The notes under the pieces were generated by a model. That model searched no databases. It saw only the letters and a list, made by a program, of their open reading frames with translations, and was not told where the DNA came from. From Chroococcidiopsis thermalis PCC 7203 (lineage in GTDB: Bacteria; Cyanobacteriota; Cyanobacteriia; Cyanobacteriales; Chroococcidiopsidaceae), in NCBI RefSeq assembly GCF_000317125.1, contig NC_019695.1, forward strand, positions 3,646,336-3,710,335: a stretch of 64,000 nt of DNA, given 5' to 3'. This document shows, piece after piece, positions 44,002 to 55,510 of the stretch (the stretch's first letter is position 1; each line of letters opens with the position of its first letter). The translations under genes were made by a program, and so were the position numbers.

Positions 44002-44220
44002 CTACTTGCTAAAATTTCCAGTTAGTTTCTTTAACTGAAGATATGCTTCTTCTGGAGTCAGAGCAGCAGATTCCTTTTCGTTAGGGATATAGAATTCCCA
44101 ACTATCTGGAAAATGTCGAACAACAAAACTTGGGATTAATCCTAACTTAATTGCCTTTTTTGCTAATTCTTCTGCTTGTTCTGCCAGAGTAATTTCATCG
44201 TGAAATAGATGTTGGTTCAT
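44002..44220 (-). CDS. small conserved hypothetical protein downstream of an AraC regulator
   Basis: 72 residues from the ATG MNQHLFHDEITLAEQAEELA: a helical N-terminus, WEFYIPNEKESAALTPEEAY in the middle, and a basic end. I do not recognise the family. It is co-directional with and close to the AraC gene, so it is likely in the same transcript and may be part of the same response. Confidence 0.6.
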   Translation of the reverse strand: MNQHLFHDEITLAEQAEELAKKAIKLGLIPSFVVRHFPDSWEFYIPNEKESAALTPEEAYLQLKKLTGNFSK

Positions 44221-44258
44221 GATTTGAACAACCCCCAATAAATAGCATCTACAAGTTT

Positions 44259-44870
44259 CTACAGAAATGCCTCATTCAAGTTCTCTTGACCAATTGTTAT
44301 GTTCTGATACAGAATCTCAACAATCTCTTGTATACAAACCTGTAGTCTTTGAGCTTCTACAGCAGTTATAGTTTTGGCTCTTTGCTCAATCAGATTGCTT
44401 GGCTTTTCCTCTTTCAGGTCTACTTGCAAAAGTGGAACGCTCCTACTTTGATATTTTCTCCGCCAAGCTTGTGGAGTCAATCCGTGGAACCGGAGAAACA
44501 AGCGACTGAAATGCCGTCTATCAAAATAACCTACTGCTTCAGCAATCTGCTCTACTGACTGACCAGTTTCAAGTAATAGACAGCGTGCTTCTGCCATGCG
44601 GCGTTCCACAATCCAGCTCAGCACAGTTTTTCCGGTTTCCCGTCGCACCAGGTCAGTCAAGTACGCCGGAGAACGACCAACCGCTTCAGCCACCTCTCGC
44701 AGACTAATTGAATCGCAATAACGTGCTTCGATAAATTCAAAAACTTTACTCAAAAGAGGATGAGACTGAAGCAAGAACTTTTGAAATCCTACCATCCTAG
44801 CATTTTCAATCAGCGAGTCTATATCGACAGTGTGGAATTCTTGGCTCTCAAGTAAGCGATTAGAGTTCAT
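44259..44870 (-). CDS. AraC/XylS-family transcriptional regulator
   Basis: From the ATG MNSNRLLESQEFH the protein has 203 residues. Two helix-turn-helices follow the AraC pattern: SISLREVAEAVGRSPAYLTD and QSVEQIAEAVGYFDRRHFSR, then FHGLTPQAWRRKY. The N-terminal part is short (about 40 residues), so there is no sizeable effector-binding domain. The extended C-terminus (KTITAVEAQRLQVCIQEIVE) is unusual. It probably regulates the downstream 72-aa gene or neighbours such as the NTF2-like gene. Confidence 0.9.
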   Translation of the reverse strand: MNSNRLLESQEFHTVDIDSLIENARMVGFQKFLLQSHPLLSKVFEFIEARYCDSISLREVAEAVGRSPAYLTDLVRRETGKTVLSWIVERRMAEARCLLLETGQSVEQIAEAVGYFDRRHFSRLFLRFHGLTPQAWRRKYQSRSVPLLQVDLKEEKPSNLIEQRAKTITAVEAQRLQVCIQEIVEILYQNITIGQENLNEAFL

Positions 44871-45003
44871 AAAATCACACCCATTACTTAAAGAAACTAC
44901 AACTTTATTCTTAGCTTTTCCTACATTCAATCAAATTTGAAATTCTTTCACTCCTCAATACTTAAAAACAATGCTTTGAGTTAGCTTTGTGTCCGAATAA
45001 CTA

Positions 45004-45579
45004 CTAAGTTTCTGGTTCGCGTCTGAGCCAGTACAAAAATTCGCTTGGTGCATAAACATCGCGAGAAAAATCTAAATGCGAGCTTTTCAAATAGCAGCCG
45101 CCTCGGTGTCCGCGTCGTAGTATAGTCTCATTCCCTCTAGCAATTGTTTCATTGCTCTCGTTATCTATACAGCACCATTCCGTATAGACAACTTCATCAT
45201 GGAACATGACAATGGGCCAACTCATCGTGACACCCGGTTGAGCGGTAATTGCCCACCAATGTTCTTCTCTGTGCTTCGCTGCGATTCTGCCGTAAAAAGG
45301 TCCGTCCGCACAAAGGTATACCAGTTCATCAGTGTACTCCCTTGCTAAAATATCAGCCCGCCCTTGTCGCCAAGCTTCACAATGCGTTGACCACCAATCT
45401 TTGTTTTCTCGTTCTATTTGTACTAGGCTGTAGTTTGTGGTAATTTGAGGAAGTGTCTCCTCGCGCAGAGATATGTATGCTTCTGCATCGTTGAGTAGCT
45501 TTACCGCTAACTCGTTGGAAATCAAATCTGGCTTGGAATAATCTGTAAGCAAGTCTCTGTAGTAATTAAACCGCTGCAT
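45004..45579 (-). CDS. NTF2/SnoaL-like protein
   Basis: 191 residues: after a helical N-terminal 60 residues, a cone-shaped alpha+beta barrel (WRQGRADILAREYTDELVYL, CADGPFYGRIAAKHREEHWW, ITAQPGVTMSWPIVMFHDEV) fits the nuclear-transport-factor-2/SnoaL-like fold. Such proteins include isomerases, dehydratases and binding proteins, so function cannot be assigned. It starts at the ATG following AGAGGTTTTTAGGTG. No operon partner. Confidence 0.75.
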   Translation of the reverse strand: MQRFNYYRDLLTDYSKPDLISNELAVKLLNDAEAYISLREETLPQITTNYSLVQIERENKDWWSTHCEAWRQGRADILAREYTDELVYLCADGPFYGRIAAKHREEHWWAITAQPGVTMSWPIVMFHDEVVYTEWCCIDNESNETIARGNETILRRGHRGGCYLKSSHLDFSRDVYAPSEFLYWLRREPET

Positions 45580-46475
45580 CACCTAAAAACCTCTACCATG
45601 TGAGAGAGTAGAAGCTGAGTTGTGTTGACGTCAATCCTTTGGTTGACTGTAGAGTTTGCTGTCTGCGTGTAAATTGTTGCCAGTGACTACCAATGTGCTA
45701 CTTGGGTCGGGTTTTAGCAAGTAAAGATAAAAAAGATAAGCAAAAAATTGAAATTTCTATTTAATCCTTCTGCTAGAAGTTGCTCTAACTTCCATCTGAA
45801 AAGGATTTCAGCAATTAGCTACTCTAAACGCTAGAATTGGCTAACGTTCTTAAAGTTAGTTTTTTTATCGATACTCAAGAAATTGCTTAGATTGCTTGCT
45901 TAACTTTTGGCGATCGCATAGCTGTGACTGAAGCGTTATTGTATCCTCTGTGGCGATTATGTCGCGATCGCCACAGTAAAATAATCATACCTTATCACTA
46001 ATATTTGACAAACTAAACTGTTGCGATCTACTCAACTCGTTAATTTTATAAAGTTTTAAAATTTAAGCAAGTTAAGCCGACAAACTAAAACTTAAGAAAG
46101 TTAAGAAATTATAAAAATTTGCATTTTTGTAAACTTTTGGGTAGTTGAAACTATTCCCAGCTTTAGCTTTGAGCTGCTGTTGAGATCCACAACTTCAAGT
46201 TTTTTCCTTAACTTTGTTATCTTTGCTTGGAAAATTATCTTGAAGCTAGCAAACTGAAATTCATAACGCCTCTCTCGATAGACGCATTCGAGAAGGCAAG
46301 GCGAAATCAACAGCAGCACTACGTATCTTGTCCTCATAATCGCAAATAAATCTGCTATTTAGAGATGAGGAAAGTCGTCCAATACTTTTTGATGCACGAT
46401 TAAAGCTGTTTGTCAACCTTTATTGGAGCTAGTTCGCTAACAATGAACGCTAAACATCAAACCGAGGAAGTGCAA
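45580..46475. other. long AT-rich gene-free region
   Basis: About 900 bases with no supported ORF between a divergent pair. The part from 45,990 to 46,240 is very AT-rich with repeated AAGTTAAG and TTTAAAATTTAAG words. It must contain the promoter of the HDO-like gene and could host a small RNA, but I see no definite structure. Confidence 0.4.
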
Positions 46476-47498
46476 ATGACCGAACAGTTTGAGGCTGGCG
46501 AACAAACATCTGAGATTTCTATACCATCGCCAAGTGACATGACTTCTTTCAAGAGTGCTGAATCAGCGGGTTTCGTAGCTGATACAACGGTGGTGAAAAC
46601 TGCTAGCCGCTCTTGGCAGTATACATCTAATAATAGCCAGCCTAATAGTAACCAACAATCTGCAACTGATGATGCATCGACGGGTTTTGCGGCTGATACA
46701 ACAATAGTGAAGACCACTAAACGCAGTTGGGTGCATCAACCTAGTTCTGCAAAACAAGGCATTATCTTCACTGAAAAGTCAGTTGACGCAAGCAACAAAG
46801 CTAAAACTCAAAAGCAGTTGGATGGAGCAATAGCGTTAGCTTGGAGTCGGGTGAAGACTCGCCGCAGACCACCAGCCTTGACCCCCACACGTTGGGTATG
46901 GCGACTAGCAGGTTCTTATCATCTATGCCAACCCACGCAACAACTGATGGAGACAGCTGCTTGGCGCTTCGCTTCAGCCGGACGCATGGTTCTAGCTGGG
47001 TGGGCTGCACAAAAAGCCAGTGAGGAAGCGGGTCACGACCGACTTGCCCTGCTCGATATTCAGTCAATGGGATATAAGGCTGAGGCTGTGGTGAAAGAAC
47101 TTGTTCCCCCAGCAGCAGCAACTTTGGTAAATTATTTCACTCGGAGCGTACAGGCAAGAGATCCAATTGGTTGTGCTGGTTATTCTTATACAATGGAGCG
47201 TTTAGCTATGGGGATCAAAGAAGATTACATCCAAAGGGTAGAGGCTTTGCTGCTACCTAATACCCATGCCACTCGTTGCTTGCGGGTACATAGTGGTATT
47301 GGTAATGATGTCGGACACGTAGACGAGACAGTGGATATGATGACTGAGCTTACGTCTGATGAGCGTGTCCAAGTGGCAAGAGCTTGCTACGAGACTGCAC
47401 TGCTGTGTTTCAGCCCGCCTAGTGAAGATTACATATCAGAGGAGGAACTAGCGCATGTGTTGAAAGCATTAGAGCAAACAAACACTGATGAAATCTAA
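46476..47498 (+). CDS. haem-oxygenase-like diiron oxidase (HDO) candidate with duplicated N-terminal motif
   Basis: The ATG behind GAGGAAG gives 340 residues; longer forms from TTG 46,410 or ATG 46,443 are less likely. Residues 32-47 and 70-85 repeat the pattern G-F-x-A-D-T-T-[VI]-V-K-T-x-x-R-S-W, joined by a Ser/Asn/Gln-rich linker. From about 115 an all-helical domain shows metal-ligand spacing of HDO enzymes: E184-x2-H187, E241, H272 and D278-x2-H281. The spacing E184 to E241 (57) and E241 to H272 (31) resembles UndA/CADD-type proteins. It would activate oxygen at a dinuclear site; the substrate is unknown. A 58-aa ORF follows after 76 bases. The repeats look like docking or substrate segments. 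Confidence 0.65.
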   Translation: MTEQFEAGEQTSEISIPSPSDMTSFKSAESAGFVADTTVVKTASRSWQYTSNNSQPNSNQQSATDDASTGFAADTTIVKTTKRSWVHQPSSAKQGIIFTEKSVDASNKAKTQKQLDGAIALAWSRVKTRRRPPALTPTRWVWRLAGSYHLCQPTQQLMETAAWRFASAGRMVLAGWAAQKASEEAGHDRLALLDIQSMGYKAEAVVKELVPPAAATLVNYFTRSVQARDPIGCAGYSYTMERLAMGIKEDYIQRVEALLLPNTHATRCLRVHSGIGNDVGHVDETVDMMTELTSDERVQVARACYETALLCFSPPSEDYISEEELAHVLKALEQTNTDEI

Positions 47499-47574
47499 TT
47501 ATCAGCTATTCGCGTACAACCAAAACTCGTCCACAACACTCTCAACAAAACTACTCAATTACAAGGAGAAAATC

Positions 47575-47751
47575 ATGGCAACTTTAACAGCTACAGCGAT
47601 CGATCGGCAATCTTTGGATTGCAATTATGATACAAGCAGCCTAACTGAGAGCATCTTCAAGATCTTGGATGACATGGAGTTTGATTTGGAAAGCATTTTC
47701 TTCCAGGAATTCGCACAAGGACTGCCAAACGATCTCGAAACTGCTCACTGA
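47575..47751 (+). CDS. 58-aa ORF downstream of the HDO-like gene
   Basis: An ATG with AAGGAGAAAATC directly before it gives MATLTATAIDRQSLDCNYDT…, an acidic helical stretch (SIFKILDDMEFDLESIFFQE) and the end LPNDLETAH. The strong ribosome-binding site and closeness to the HDO gene argue for translation. It could be a precursor peptide, a partner or a regulator; no recognisable family. One Cys at position 17. Confidence 0.6.
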   Translation: MATLTATAIDRQSLDCNYDTSSLTESIFKILDDMEFDLESIFFQEFAQGLPNDLETAH

Positions 47752-48043
47752 TAGATTTCACTTCTGTTCGCTTAATAAAGCAGGCTTAGCCAGCAATCGA
47801 TATCTTTTAGTAGGTCGTTACGCTCAGTTGTAGGATGGGTAGAGCGATAGCTTTATCCATCAAAACTCTATGTGATTTACACTACAATCTCTGATTGCAA
47901 ATTTTTTATCTTACAGTTAAAACCGTAAGAGCGACAGCGAGTACACAAGCAAAACCTAACGAACACAGGTTACAAAACTGCTGATTTTTGTTCAACTTGT
48001 TGACGTAGTTTGTCTAACCATGAATTACATCTGCCAAATATTA

Positions 48044-51000
48044 TTAATTAACTGCCCCCAACGCTTTCAGCGTCGCCACTGCCGCTTGGGTTAAACCTGT
48101 AACCCCTGTAATGTTCATGCGCTCGTAGAGTTTCTCAGCTCTCAGAGTTTTTACACACTCACCCGTTTTTATATCCCACAATCTTATTGTCTCATCCTCA
48201 CTACCGCTAGCCAAAATTGGGTTATCTCGACTCCATGCAACTGACCAGATCAAACCCGTATGTCCTAGCAAAGTTTTGAGACATTCACCAGTGCTGACAT
48301 CCCAGAGTTTGAGGGTGTAATCTTGACTGCTACTTGCTAGCGTTTGGCTGTCTGGACTAAAGGCAACTAATTGCAACCAACCCGTATCTACTTGTATTAT
48401 TCTTTTGCACTCACCAGTGCTGACACTCCATAATCTTAAGGTTCCGTCTGGACTGGTACTTGCTATCAGCTCACCATCTTGACTCCATGCAACCGACCAA
48501 ATCCAGTTCGTATGTCCTTCAAGTGTTTTAATACATTTATCGGTGCTAACATCCCACAGCTTGAGAGTCTGGTCTAAAGAGCCACTTGCTAGCATTCTCC
48601 CACACGGACTAAAAGCAACTGACCAAATTGCAGCACGATGCCCCTGAAAAGTTTTTAGAGCTTGACCAGTGCTGACATCCCACAACTTTATTGTTCGATC
48701 CTCGCTGCTACTTGCCAACATCTGACTGTCAGGACTCCACGCAATCGACCAGATTGCAGCCCCGTGTCCTTGGCAAATTCTCAAGGCTTGACCAGTGCCG
48801 ACATCCCATAATCGAACCGAGGAGTCTTGACTGCCACTGGCTAGCGTTTGACCATCGGGACTCCATGCAACTGACTGCACGGCAGCCCGATGTCCCTGAA
48901 AAGTTTTCAGAGTTTGACCAGTGCTAACATTCCACAATCGAACCGAAGAGTCGTGACTACCACTGGCTATAGTCTGCCCATCTGGACAAAAGGCAACCGA
49001 GAGTGTTTGATTGATATACCCTTGGAAAGTTTTGCAGCAGAAACCCGTATTAACATTCCATAGCCTTACCGTTTGGTCGCGACTACCACTGGCTAGGAAA
49101 TCGCCCTGTGGACTGAAAGCAATTGAAAATACCCAACTAGAATGTCCCTGGAAGGTTTTGCGGCATTCACCAGTGCTGACATCCCACAACTTGACTGTCT
49201 GGTCGAGACTGCCACTGGCTAGAAGATTGCCTTGCGGATTAAAAGCAACCGACCATACTCCATTAACATGTCCCTGGAAAGTTTTGAGGCATTGACCACT
49301 GCCGAGATCCCATAACTTTACTGTGCGGTCTTCACTGCCACTCGCCAGTGTTTGTCCATCAGGACTAAAGGTTATCAAGCGGATTGGATTAGTGTGTCCC
49401 TCAAAAGTTTTGAAACATTCACCAGTATTGATATTCCACAACCTGATAGTATTGTCAGCACTACCACTGGCTAGCATCTTTCCATCAGGACTGAAGACAA
49501 TCGAGACTACATGATTTGTATGTCCCTGGAAGATTTTAAGGCATTTACCATTGTGGACACTCCACAACCGAATCGAGAAGTCGTCACTGCCACTGGCTAA
49601 TATATTACCATCTGGACTCCATGCAACTGACCACACTTCATTCTCATGTCCTTGTAAGGTATGAAGGCATTGACCTGTGGCGATCTCCCACAACTTTACC
49701 TTGCTGTCGCTACTACCACTAGCAAGGGTACTGCCATCAGGACTAAAAGCAAGTGATGTAACCCAGTTATTATGTGCTTGACAGGTGAGGACTGGTTTGC
49801 CATCTGCAACTTGGTACAAGCGAATCTCGCCATTGCTATCGCCCATAGCCAAAAGTTTACCATCAGGGCTAAAAGCAACCGATGCAACACCACCAAAAGT
49901 TTCAGCAAAACTAGATTTAGCTAAATCGGCGTTTTGGAAATTGACATCGTGCAATTTCACCCGCTGTAGGTCTGCTTGCCAAACACTTAGGTTAGAAAAA
50001 TCATAGCCACTTAAGTCAGTTTCCAGATGACAAAGCAAATTGAGAATATTTCCTGCTGCATACCCAGGTTCTAATGGCGATCGCTCTTGCAGCGTTACTC
50101 TAATTTTATTTAGCTGCTTTTCTAGACTTTTTTTCGTTCTCAATATACTCAACAGGCGATCGCTAACTGGTTGAAGAATTAAGCGAATTTGAGTATCCTT
50201 AACATAGTCTTTGCCTTGAGCCTTCATCAGGGCATAGGAATTGAACAGAGTAATTTTTTCACTACAAATCTCCAAACAAACCTGAGCCACCAATCGCTCA
50301 GTTACATATTCCATGACTACAGGCTGGAGGGTGAAAAGCGCCTCAGTTTTTTCAATTAAACTTCGCCGTGACAGAGATTCTACAGCTTCTATAAATTTTG
50401 CTGGCGATACTGGCGTGACAAAATCCGATCGCAATTCTGACAGTGAAACTGGTTCTCGACTAATCGCTAGCCAGTAGACGATCGCCTGTTCTAAATCTAT
50501 TAACCGCTCAAACTGCTGCTCTAAAAGTTCGTGAATATCGCCAAAAACTACGGTATTGTGTTTCAAAAACTCCGAAACACTACCATCAAATACATCTTGA
50601 ATCGTCGTCGCCACTATTTTTAATGCTAAAGCATTCCCTGCATAGCGATCGACCAGTACTTCTAATTCTTCGATCGCTCCAGAAACCCCCTTAATTCTAA
50701 AGATTTTCTCCCCATCCGTCGCCTTCAGACCATTCAATGGAAGCGATCGCACGAGCAATCCTTTGCCTTCAAGCGGGACTAAATCTTTAGGTTTTTCCCG
50801 ACTTGTCAACAGCAAGCAGCTATTATGGGGAGTTTCTCCCACCCTTTTTAACAGTTCCCCATAACCTGCATATCCTTCCTGATATTGTCCGGCTCGACTA
50901 CCACTACACAAAATCGACTCGGCATTGTCGAGAATCAGCAAACAGCGAGACGATCGCAAGTAGAAAAGCAATCGCGATATTCTCTCACCAATGCTTTCTG

Positions 51001-51613
51001 ATAAATCTATTTCTTGCTCATCAGATAAAAATTGGATCGCTTGAGCCAAAACAGTCTCGACAGGTGGCGCGTCTCGTAGCGAAATCCACTGGACGTATTC
51101 AAACCGATCCTGAATTTGTGTTGCCAGCTTGACAGCCAGAGAAGTTTTACCAATTCCCCCCATGCCCAATAGTGCCACCACTCGGCAGCGATCTTTCAGC
51201 ACCCATTGCTCCAACTTGGCAATTTCTTCTATACGCCCGTAGAATACTGAAACGCAAATTGCTTCTTTGAGATCTTGTCGCTTAGGAGTAACCTGAACTT
51301 CTAGCGGCTCCTCCAAATTTTGGTTTGTGTTAACTTGGTTGGGGTTAACATAGTCGCTTTTTTGCAACTCTAGATTAAATGACATAAACAAGCTGACAAG
51401 CGTGCGCTTGTCAACTGCTTCTTTACAACTCATTACTCTTCCCAGAGTAACAGTCGTTAAACCCGTGCGATCGCTTAATTCTTCCAGCGTGAACTTGTTG
51501 CCAGCCTTCTCCAGTATTTCTAAAGCGAGTTTTGCTTGCTGAAACTTTTGCCATCCTTCACGAGTGAGAATAACACCTCGACTGCGTTTTGGTTTTAGCA
51601 AGTCCATAGACAA
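48044..51613 (-). CDS. NB-ARC STAND ATPase with 14 WD40 repeats
   Basis: Order: N-terminal HTH-like domain (1-90, [20 protein letters not shown]), NB-ARC with P-loop [12 protein letters not shown] near 150 and Walker [12 protein letters not shown], a winged-helix region, a short pentapeptide-like stretch ([17 protein letters not shown]) and 14 consecutive WD40 repeats of exactly 42 residues (about 575-1160), enough for two seven-bladed propellers. The C-terminus carries [20 protein letters not shown], shared with the next gene. STAND ATPases of this type switch on when the propeller binds a trigger and are linked to programmed cell death or defence. It is paralogous to the adjacent gene on the same strand. 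Confidence 0.88.
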   Translation of the reverse strand: MSMDLLKPKRSRGVILTREGWQKFQQAKLALEILEKAGNKFTLEELSDRTGLTTVTLGRVMSCKEAVDKRTLVSLFMSFNLELQKSDYVNPNQVNTNQNLEEPLEVQVTPKRQDLKEAICVSVFYGRIEEIAKLEQWVLKDRCRVVALLGMGGIGKTSLAVKLATQIQDRFEYVQWISLRDAPPVETVLAQAIQFLSDEQEIDLSESIGERISRLLFYLRSSRCLLILDNAESILCSGSRAGQYQEGYAGYGELLKRVGETPHNSCLLLTSREKPKDLVPLEGKGLLVRSLPLNGLKATDGEKIFRIKGVSGAIEELEVLVDRYAGNALALKIVATTIQDVFDGSVSEFLKHNTVVFGDIHELLEQQFERLIDLEQAIVYWLAISREPVSLSELRSDFVTPVSPAKFIEAVESLSRRSLIEKTEALFTLQPVVMEYVTERLVAQVCLEICSEKITLFNSYALMKAQGKDYVKDTQIRLILQPVSDRLLSILRTKKSLEKQLNKIRVTLQERSPLEPGYAAGNILNLLCHLETDLSGYDFSNLSVWQADLQRVKLHDVNFQNADLAKSSFAETFGGVASVAFSPDGKLLAMGDSNGEIRLYQVADGKPVLTCQAHNNWVTSLAFSPDGSTLASGSSDSKVKLWEIATGQCLHTLQGHENEVWSVAWSPDGNILASGSDDFSIRLWSVHNGKCLKIFQGHTNHVVSIVFSPDGKMLASGSADNTIRLWNINTGECFKTFEGHTNPIRLITFSPDGQTLASGSEDRTVKLWDLGSGQCLKTFQGHVNGVWSVAFNPQGNLLASGSLDQTVKLWDVSTGECRKTFQGHSSWVFSIAFSPQGDFLASGSRDQTVRLWNVNTGFCCKTFQGYINQTLSVAFCPDGQTIASGSHDSSVRLWNVSTGQTLKTFQGHRAAVQSVAWSPDGQTLASGSQDSSVRLWDVGTGQALRICQGHGAAIWSIAWSPDSQMLASSSEDRTIKLWDVSTGQALKTFQGHRAAIWSVAFSPCGRMLASGSLDQTLKLWDVSTDKCIKTLEGHTNWIWSVAWSQDGELIASTSPDGTLRLWSVSTGECKRIIQVDTGWLQLVAFSPDSQTLASSSQDYTLKLWDVSTGECLKTLLGHTGLIWSVAWSRDNPILASGSEDETIRLWDIKTGECVKTLRAEKLYERMNITGVTGLTQAAVATLKALGAVN

Positions 51614-51889
51614 ATCAAGTGTTTTTTTATACTCTTAGCCCTACTGGAATTTGCTGCTGTTTGGTTAGATTTAGACGAGTTGCATCCAGAAAAATTTCCG
51701 AAACTCGATGCAGATAGGTCTATTTGCACCAAGGTTCGGATTTTTAGAGACTTTTTCTCAATAATTCTAATGTATTTTTTGATAAAAATCTATTTATAGG
51801 TGGTAGACAAATTTGGGTTTTTAAGTAAAGCAAAGATTAACTAGGGAGACAAGTGCCGAGTTATCCATGCTTCACTCACCCCCTAGTGA

Positions 51890-54800
51890 CTATTCTTCTA
51901 GATGCTCAACTGCGCCTAAAGCTTTTAAAGAGGCGATCGCTGCTACTGTTAAACCTGTAACGCCAGTAACGTTCATGCCTTCGTAAGGCTTTTTACTCCT
52001 AAGAGTTCTGATGCACTCACCAGTCGAAATATCCCACAGCTTAACTGTCTCGTCTTCGCTACTACTAGCCAGAATTTTACCTTGAGGGCAGAATGCAACT
52101 GACCGAATCCAGTGAGTGTGTCCCTGAAAAGTTTTGACACACTCACCAGTGCTAACATTCCACAATTTGACAGTTGCGTCAGTGCTACCACTAGCCAACA
52201 GATTTGGGCTATCTCGACTGTTTGCCGCAGGTGCTTGCGCAGAGCAGGCAACTGATGTTACCCAACCTGTATGTCCCTCTAAAATTTTGAGACACTGACC
52301 AGTGCTAACATCCCATAATCTCACAGTTTTATCTTTACTGCCACTAGCCAAGATTCCCTCTTCGCCCCCCTTTTCAAGGGGGGTTGGGGGGATCGGTAAG
52401 AAAATCACTGACAATATCCAACCCGCGTGACCTTGGAGAATCTTGTCGCATTCGCCACTGCTACAATCCCACAACCATAATTTTTGGTCGTCGCAGCCAG
52501 TGGCTAAGATTTTACCTTGAGGACTAAAGGCAACAGACCACACTCCATGAGTATGTTCCAAAACATTCACGCATTGTCCAGTGCTAAGATTCCAGAGTCG
52601 CACTGTGCGATCGTCACTACCACTAGCTAAAACGTTTCCTTGAGGATTGAAGGTAATTGATTTTACCCGACTAGCATGACCTTCCAAAGTTTGGCAGCAT
52701 TGCCCATTGCTGGTATGCCAAATTTTTACTGTGCGATCGTCACAGCCACTAGCAAAAGTTTGTCCATCGGGACTAAAGGTAACTGTTCTGATCCAACCCG
52801 TATGTCCTTGCAAAGCTTTGCGACATTGACCAGTGCTGGTATCCCACAGCTTCACCTTCTGGTTATTGTCGCTAGTCGCTATAGTTTTACCATCGGGACT
52901 AAAGACTACCGACCAGACACCGTCGTGATATCCTCGTGCAGTTCTCAAGGCTTCTCCAGTACTAACATCCCATAACATAGCTGTTTGACCGTCACAGCTA
53001 CTGGCTAGAGTGTTACCATCGGGGCTAAAAGTAGTTGACTGAATTGCTCCAGTATGTCCTGACAAAACTTTGATACACTCACCAGTGACAGCACGCCACA
53101 ATCTAATGGTGCGATCGCTACTACTGCTAGCAAGAATTTGTCCATCTGGGCTATAGCATACTGACAACACCCAACCCGTATGTCCGTGCAAGGTTTGGCA
53201 ACATTTCCCAGTACTAACATCCCAAATTTTCACCGTGCGATCGTCACAACCACTGGCAAAAGTTTGTCCATCAGGACAGAAAGCAACTGTGCGGATACAA
53301 TCAGTATGCCCCTGTAAAGTTTGCACAATTCGACCAGTGTTGACATCCCAACAGCGAATCGTGCGATCTCTGCCACCACTGACCAAGATATGACCTTGAG
53401 GACTAAATGTGACTGAAAACACCCAGTCTGTATGTCCTTGCATTGTCCTAATACATTCACCAGTGCTGATATCCCACAACTTTACCGTGCGATCGTCGCT
53501 ACTACTAGCGATCGCATGACCTTGGGGACTAAATGCTACTGAGTGTATTCTTTCAGAATGCCCTTGCCAAGTTCTCAGACATTGACCAGTGCTGATATTC
53601 CATAATCTTAAAGTTTGGTCAGTACTAACACTCCCAATGAGTTCGCGATCGGGACAAAAGGCGATCGCTTGCACCCAATCTGTATGTCCTTGCAAGGTCA
53701 AAATTTGTTCGCCATCAATAAATTCTCGCCATAAGCAAATCTCGCCTCTAGCGTCACTCACAGCCACAACTTTACCATCGTAACTAAAGGCGATCGCGGA
53801 AATATTACTAAAGGATTTAGTAAATATAGATTTGGAGAGATCGGCGTAGGCGAAATTTACATTGTGTAAGGTGCGTTGGCGCAGATCGGCTTGCCAAATA
53901 TTCAGATGAGAAAAGTCATAATTCGTTAAATCTGTCTGGAGATAACAAAGTAGATTGAGCAGATTGCCCGCTGTATATCCCGCTTCGTGTGGAGACTCTA
54001 TTCTTAACTTAGCTAAAAGTTGAGATAGCCGTTGCTTAATCTGACTTTTGGTTCTAAAAATAGTCAGTAGTTCTTCTAGAATTGGCTCGATCAGACAGCT
54101 AATTTGAACAGCTTTTACCCGCTCTTGACTCTGTACTTTTAATAAAGCTATCTTTCTCAGAATGACAATCTTTTGATTGACTATTTCTGCACAAATCAAT
54201 CCAATCAATTGAGCCGTCACATACTCCATGACTACAGGCTGGAGGGTGAAAAGCGCCGCACTTTTCTCAACTAGCGATCGCCTCCTTAACGACTCCAAAG
54301 CCTCTAACAAGTTTGTCAATGTTAACTGAGAGAAAATATCATTTTGTAATTGCAATATCGAGACTGGTTCTCGATTGATGACTAGCCAATAGATTAACTC
54401 TTTCTCTATATCTGATAACCGTTCAACTTGTTGTTCTAAAAGTTCGCGTAGTTCGCCAAATACAATAGTAGTTTGTTGCAAGAATTCTAATATGCTGCCA
54501 TTAAAAATATCGCCAATAGTCGTAGCAATAATTTTTAATGCTAGTGGATTGCCTGCATAGCGCTCGGCTAATGTTTGCCATTCTTTGTCAGAACCGGAGA
54601 TTCCTTTGAGGCGAAAGATTTTTTCTACTTCTAACTTACTTAAACCACTCAGTTGTAGCGATCGAACAGGTAGTGCTTCTCCTTCTAATAAGGCTAATTC
54701 TTTAGGTTTTTCCCTACTAGTAAGCAGCACGCAGCTTTGATGGGGAACTTCTCCCAACCGTTTGAAAAGCTGACCGTAATCTTCACATCCCTGACAGTAG

Positions 54801-55510
54801 CGCCCAGTTTGAACGCCACATTGCATAATTGTTTCAGTGTTATCGAGTAATAGTAGACATCTGTATTTTTGTAAATAATCGATCAGTTGCGACAATCTCC
54901 GACTATTATTGTCTGGCAAAGCGGTTTCAACCTGTTGCTCGTTGGAGAAAAATTGCAGCAAGCTATCGAGAAGATCTTTGAGTGATGGAGCATTGGACAA
55001 AGATCTCCAAAGAAAAAACTCAAATTTATCCTTAACTTGTTCTGCTAACTTAGCAGCTAGAGTAGATTTACCAATGCCTCCCACACCCAACAGCGTTACG
55101 ACTCGGCAGCGACTTTCGATAATCCATTGCTCTAACGTGGCTAGTTCTGCCGCACGTCCGTAGAAGATGGATACATCAATCACATCCCCCCAGTCTTGAT
55201 GTGTAAATGCGATCGTGCATTCTGGTTGCTTTGCATCTAGGCTAGGCTGTGAATAGTCACTTGTATTCAGCTCTAAGTTAAATGCTGTGAATAAATTAAT
55301 TAGGGTTCGCTTGTCAACCCCTTCTTCACGAGTTAGTATTTTGGCGAGGGTAGCAGTTGTTAATTGAGTGCGTCCGCTTAATTCTTCTAGTGTAAATTTT
55401 TCCCCATACTTTTCATGAAACTCTAACTCTAGTTTTGCGTTCTGAAACTTTTGCCATCCTTCACGAGTTAAAACGATCCCTCGCTTACGCCTTAGCTTGT
55501 TTAAGTTCAT
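51890..55510 (-). CDS. NB-ARC STAND ATPase with 14 WD40 repeats, paralogue
   Basis: The same architecture as its neighbour: HTH-like domain ([19 protein letters not shown]), NB-ARC P-loop [17 protein letters not shown], Walker [13 protein letters not shown], a pentapeptide-like bridge, and 14 WD40 repeats. Repeats 12 and 13 carry extra residues at the same propeller loop ([14 protein letters not shown] and [13 protein letters not shown]), the first encoded by a dispersed palindromic repeat. The C-terminal motif [20 protein letters not shown] is conserved. A gene duplication with divergent propellers is evident: binding specificities probably differ while the switch is shared. It is transcribed toward the sister gene, 276 bases apart. 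Confidence 0.88.
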   Translation of the reverse strand: MNLNKLRRKRGIVLTREGWQKFQNAKLELEFHEKYGEKFTLEELSGRTQLTTATLAKILTREEGVDKRTLINLFTAFNLELNTSDYSQPSLDAKQPECTIAFTHQDWGDVIDVSIFYGRAAELATLEQWIIESRCRVVTLLGVGGIGKSTLAAKLAEQVKDKFEFFLWRSLSNAPSLKDLLDSLLQFFSNEQQVETALPDNNSRRLSQLIDYLQKYRCLLLLDNTETIMQCGVQTGRYCQGCEDYGQLFKRLGEVPHQSCVLLTSREKPKELALLEGEALPVRSLQLSGLSKLEVEKIFRLKGISGSDKEWQTLAERYAGNPLALKIIATTIGDIFNGSILEFLQQTTIVFGELRELLEQQVERLSDIEKELIYWLVINREPVSILQLQNDIFSQLTLTNLLEALESLRRRSLVEKSAALFTLQPVVMEYVTAQLIGLICAEIVNQKIVILRKIALLKVQSQERVKAVQISCLIEPILEELLTIFRTKSQIKQRLSQLLAKLRIESPHEAGYTAGNLLNLLCYLQTDLTNYDFSHLNIWQADLRQRTLHNVNFAYADLSKSIFTKSFSNISAIAFSYDGKVVAVSDARGEICLWREFIDGEQILTLQGHTDWVQAIAFCPDRELIGSVSTDQTLRLWNISTGQCLRTWQGHSERIHSVAFSPQGHAIASSSDDRTVKLWDISTGECIRTMQGHTDWVFSVTFSPQGHILVSGGRDRTIRCWDVNTGRIVQTLQGHTDCIRTVAFCPDGQTFASGCDDRTVKIWDVSTGKCCQTLHGHTGWVLSVCYSPDGQILASSSSDRTIRLWRAVTGECIKVLSGHTGAIQSTTFSPDGNTLASSCDGQTAMLWDVSTGEALRTARGYHDGVWSVVFSPDGKTIATSDNNQKVKLWDTSTGQCRKALQGHTGWIRTVTFSPDGQTFASGCDDRTVKIWHTSNGQCCQTLEGHASRVKSITFNPQGNVLASGSDDRTVRLWNLSTGQCVNVLEHTHGVWSVAFSPQGKILATGCDDQKLWLWDCSSGECDKILQGHAGWILSVIFLPIPPTPLEKGGEEGILASGSKDKTVRLWDVSTGQCLKILEGHTGWVTSVACSAQAPAANSRDSPNLLASGSTDATVKLWNVSTGECVKTFQGHTHWIRSVAFCPQGKILASSSEDETVKLWDISTGECIRTLRSKKPYEGMNVTGVTGLTVAAIASLKALGAVEHLEE
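52365..52397. repeat. palindromic dispersed repeat inserted in frame in a WD40 gene
   Basis: CCCCCCTT, TTC, AAGGGGGG, then TTGGGGGGATCGG. It resembles the repeat near 28,612. On the coding strand it supplies [13 protein letters not shown] in blade 12 without breaking the frame. Confidence 0.75.

Noticed and set aside
46101-46337. 78-codon minus-strand frame in the AT-rich gap
   Set aside because: Composition follows the surrounding AT-rich DNA and no start signal is seen.
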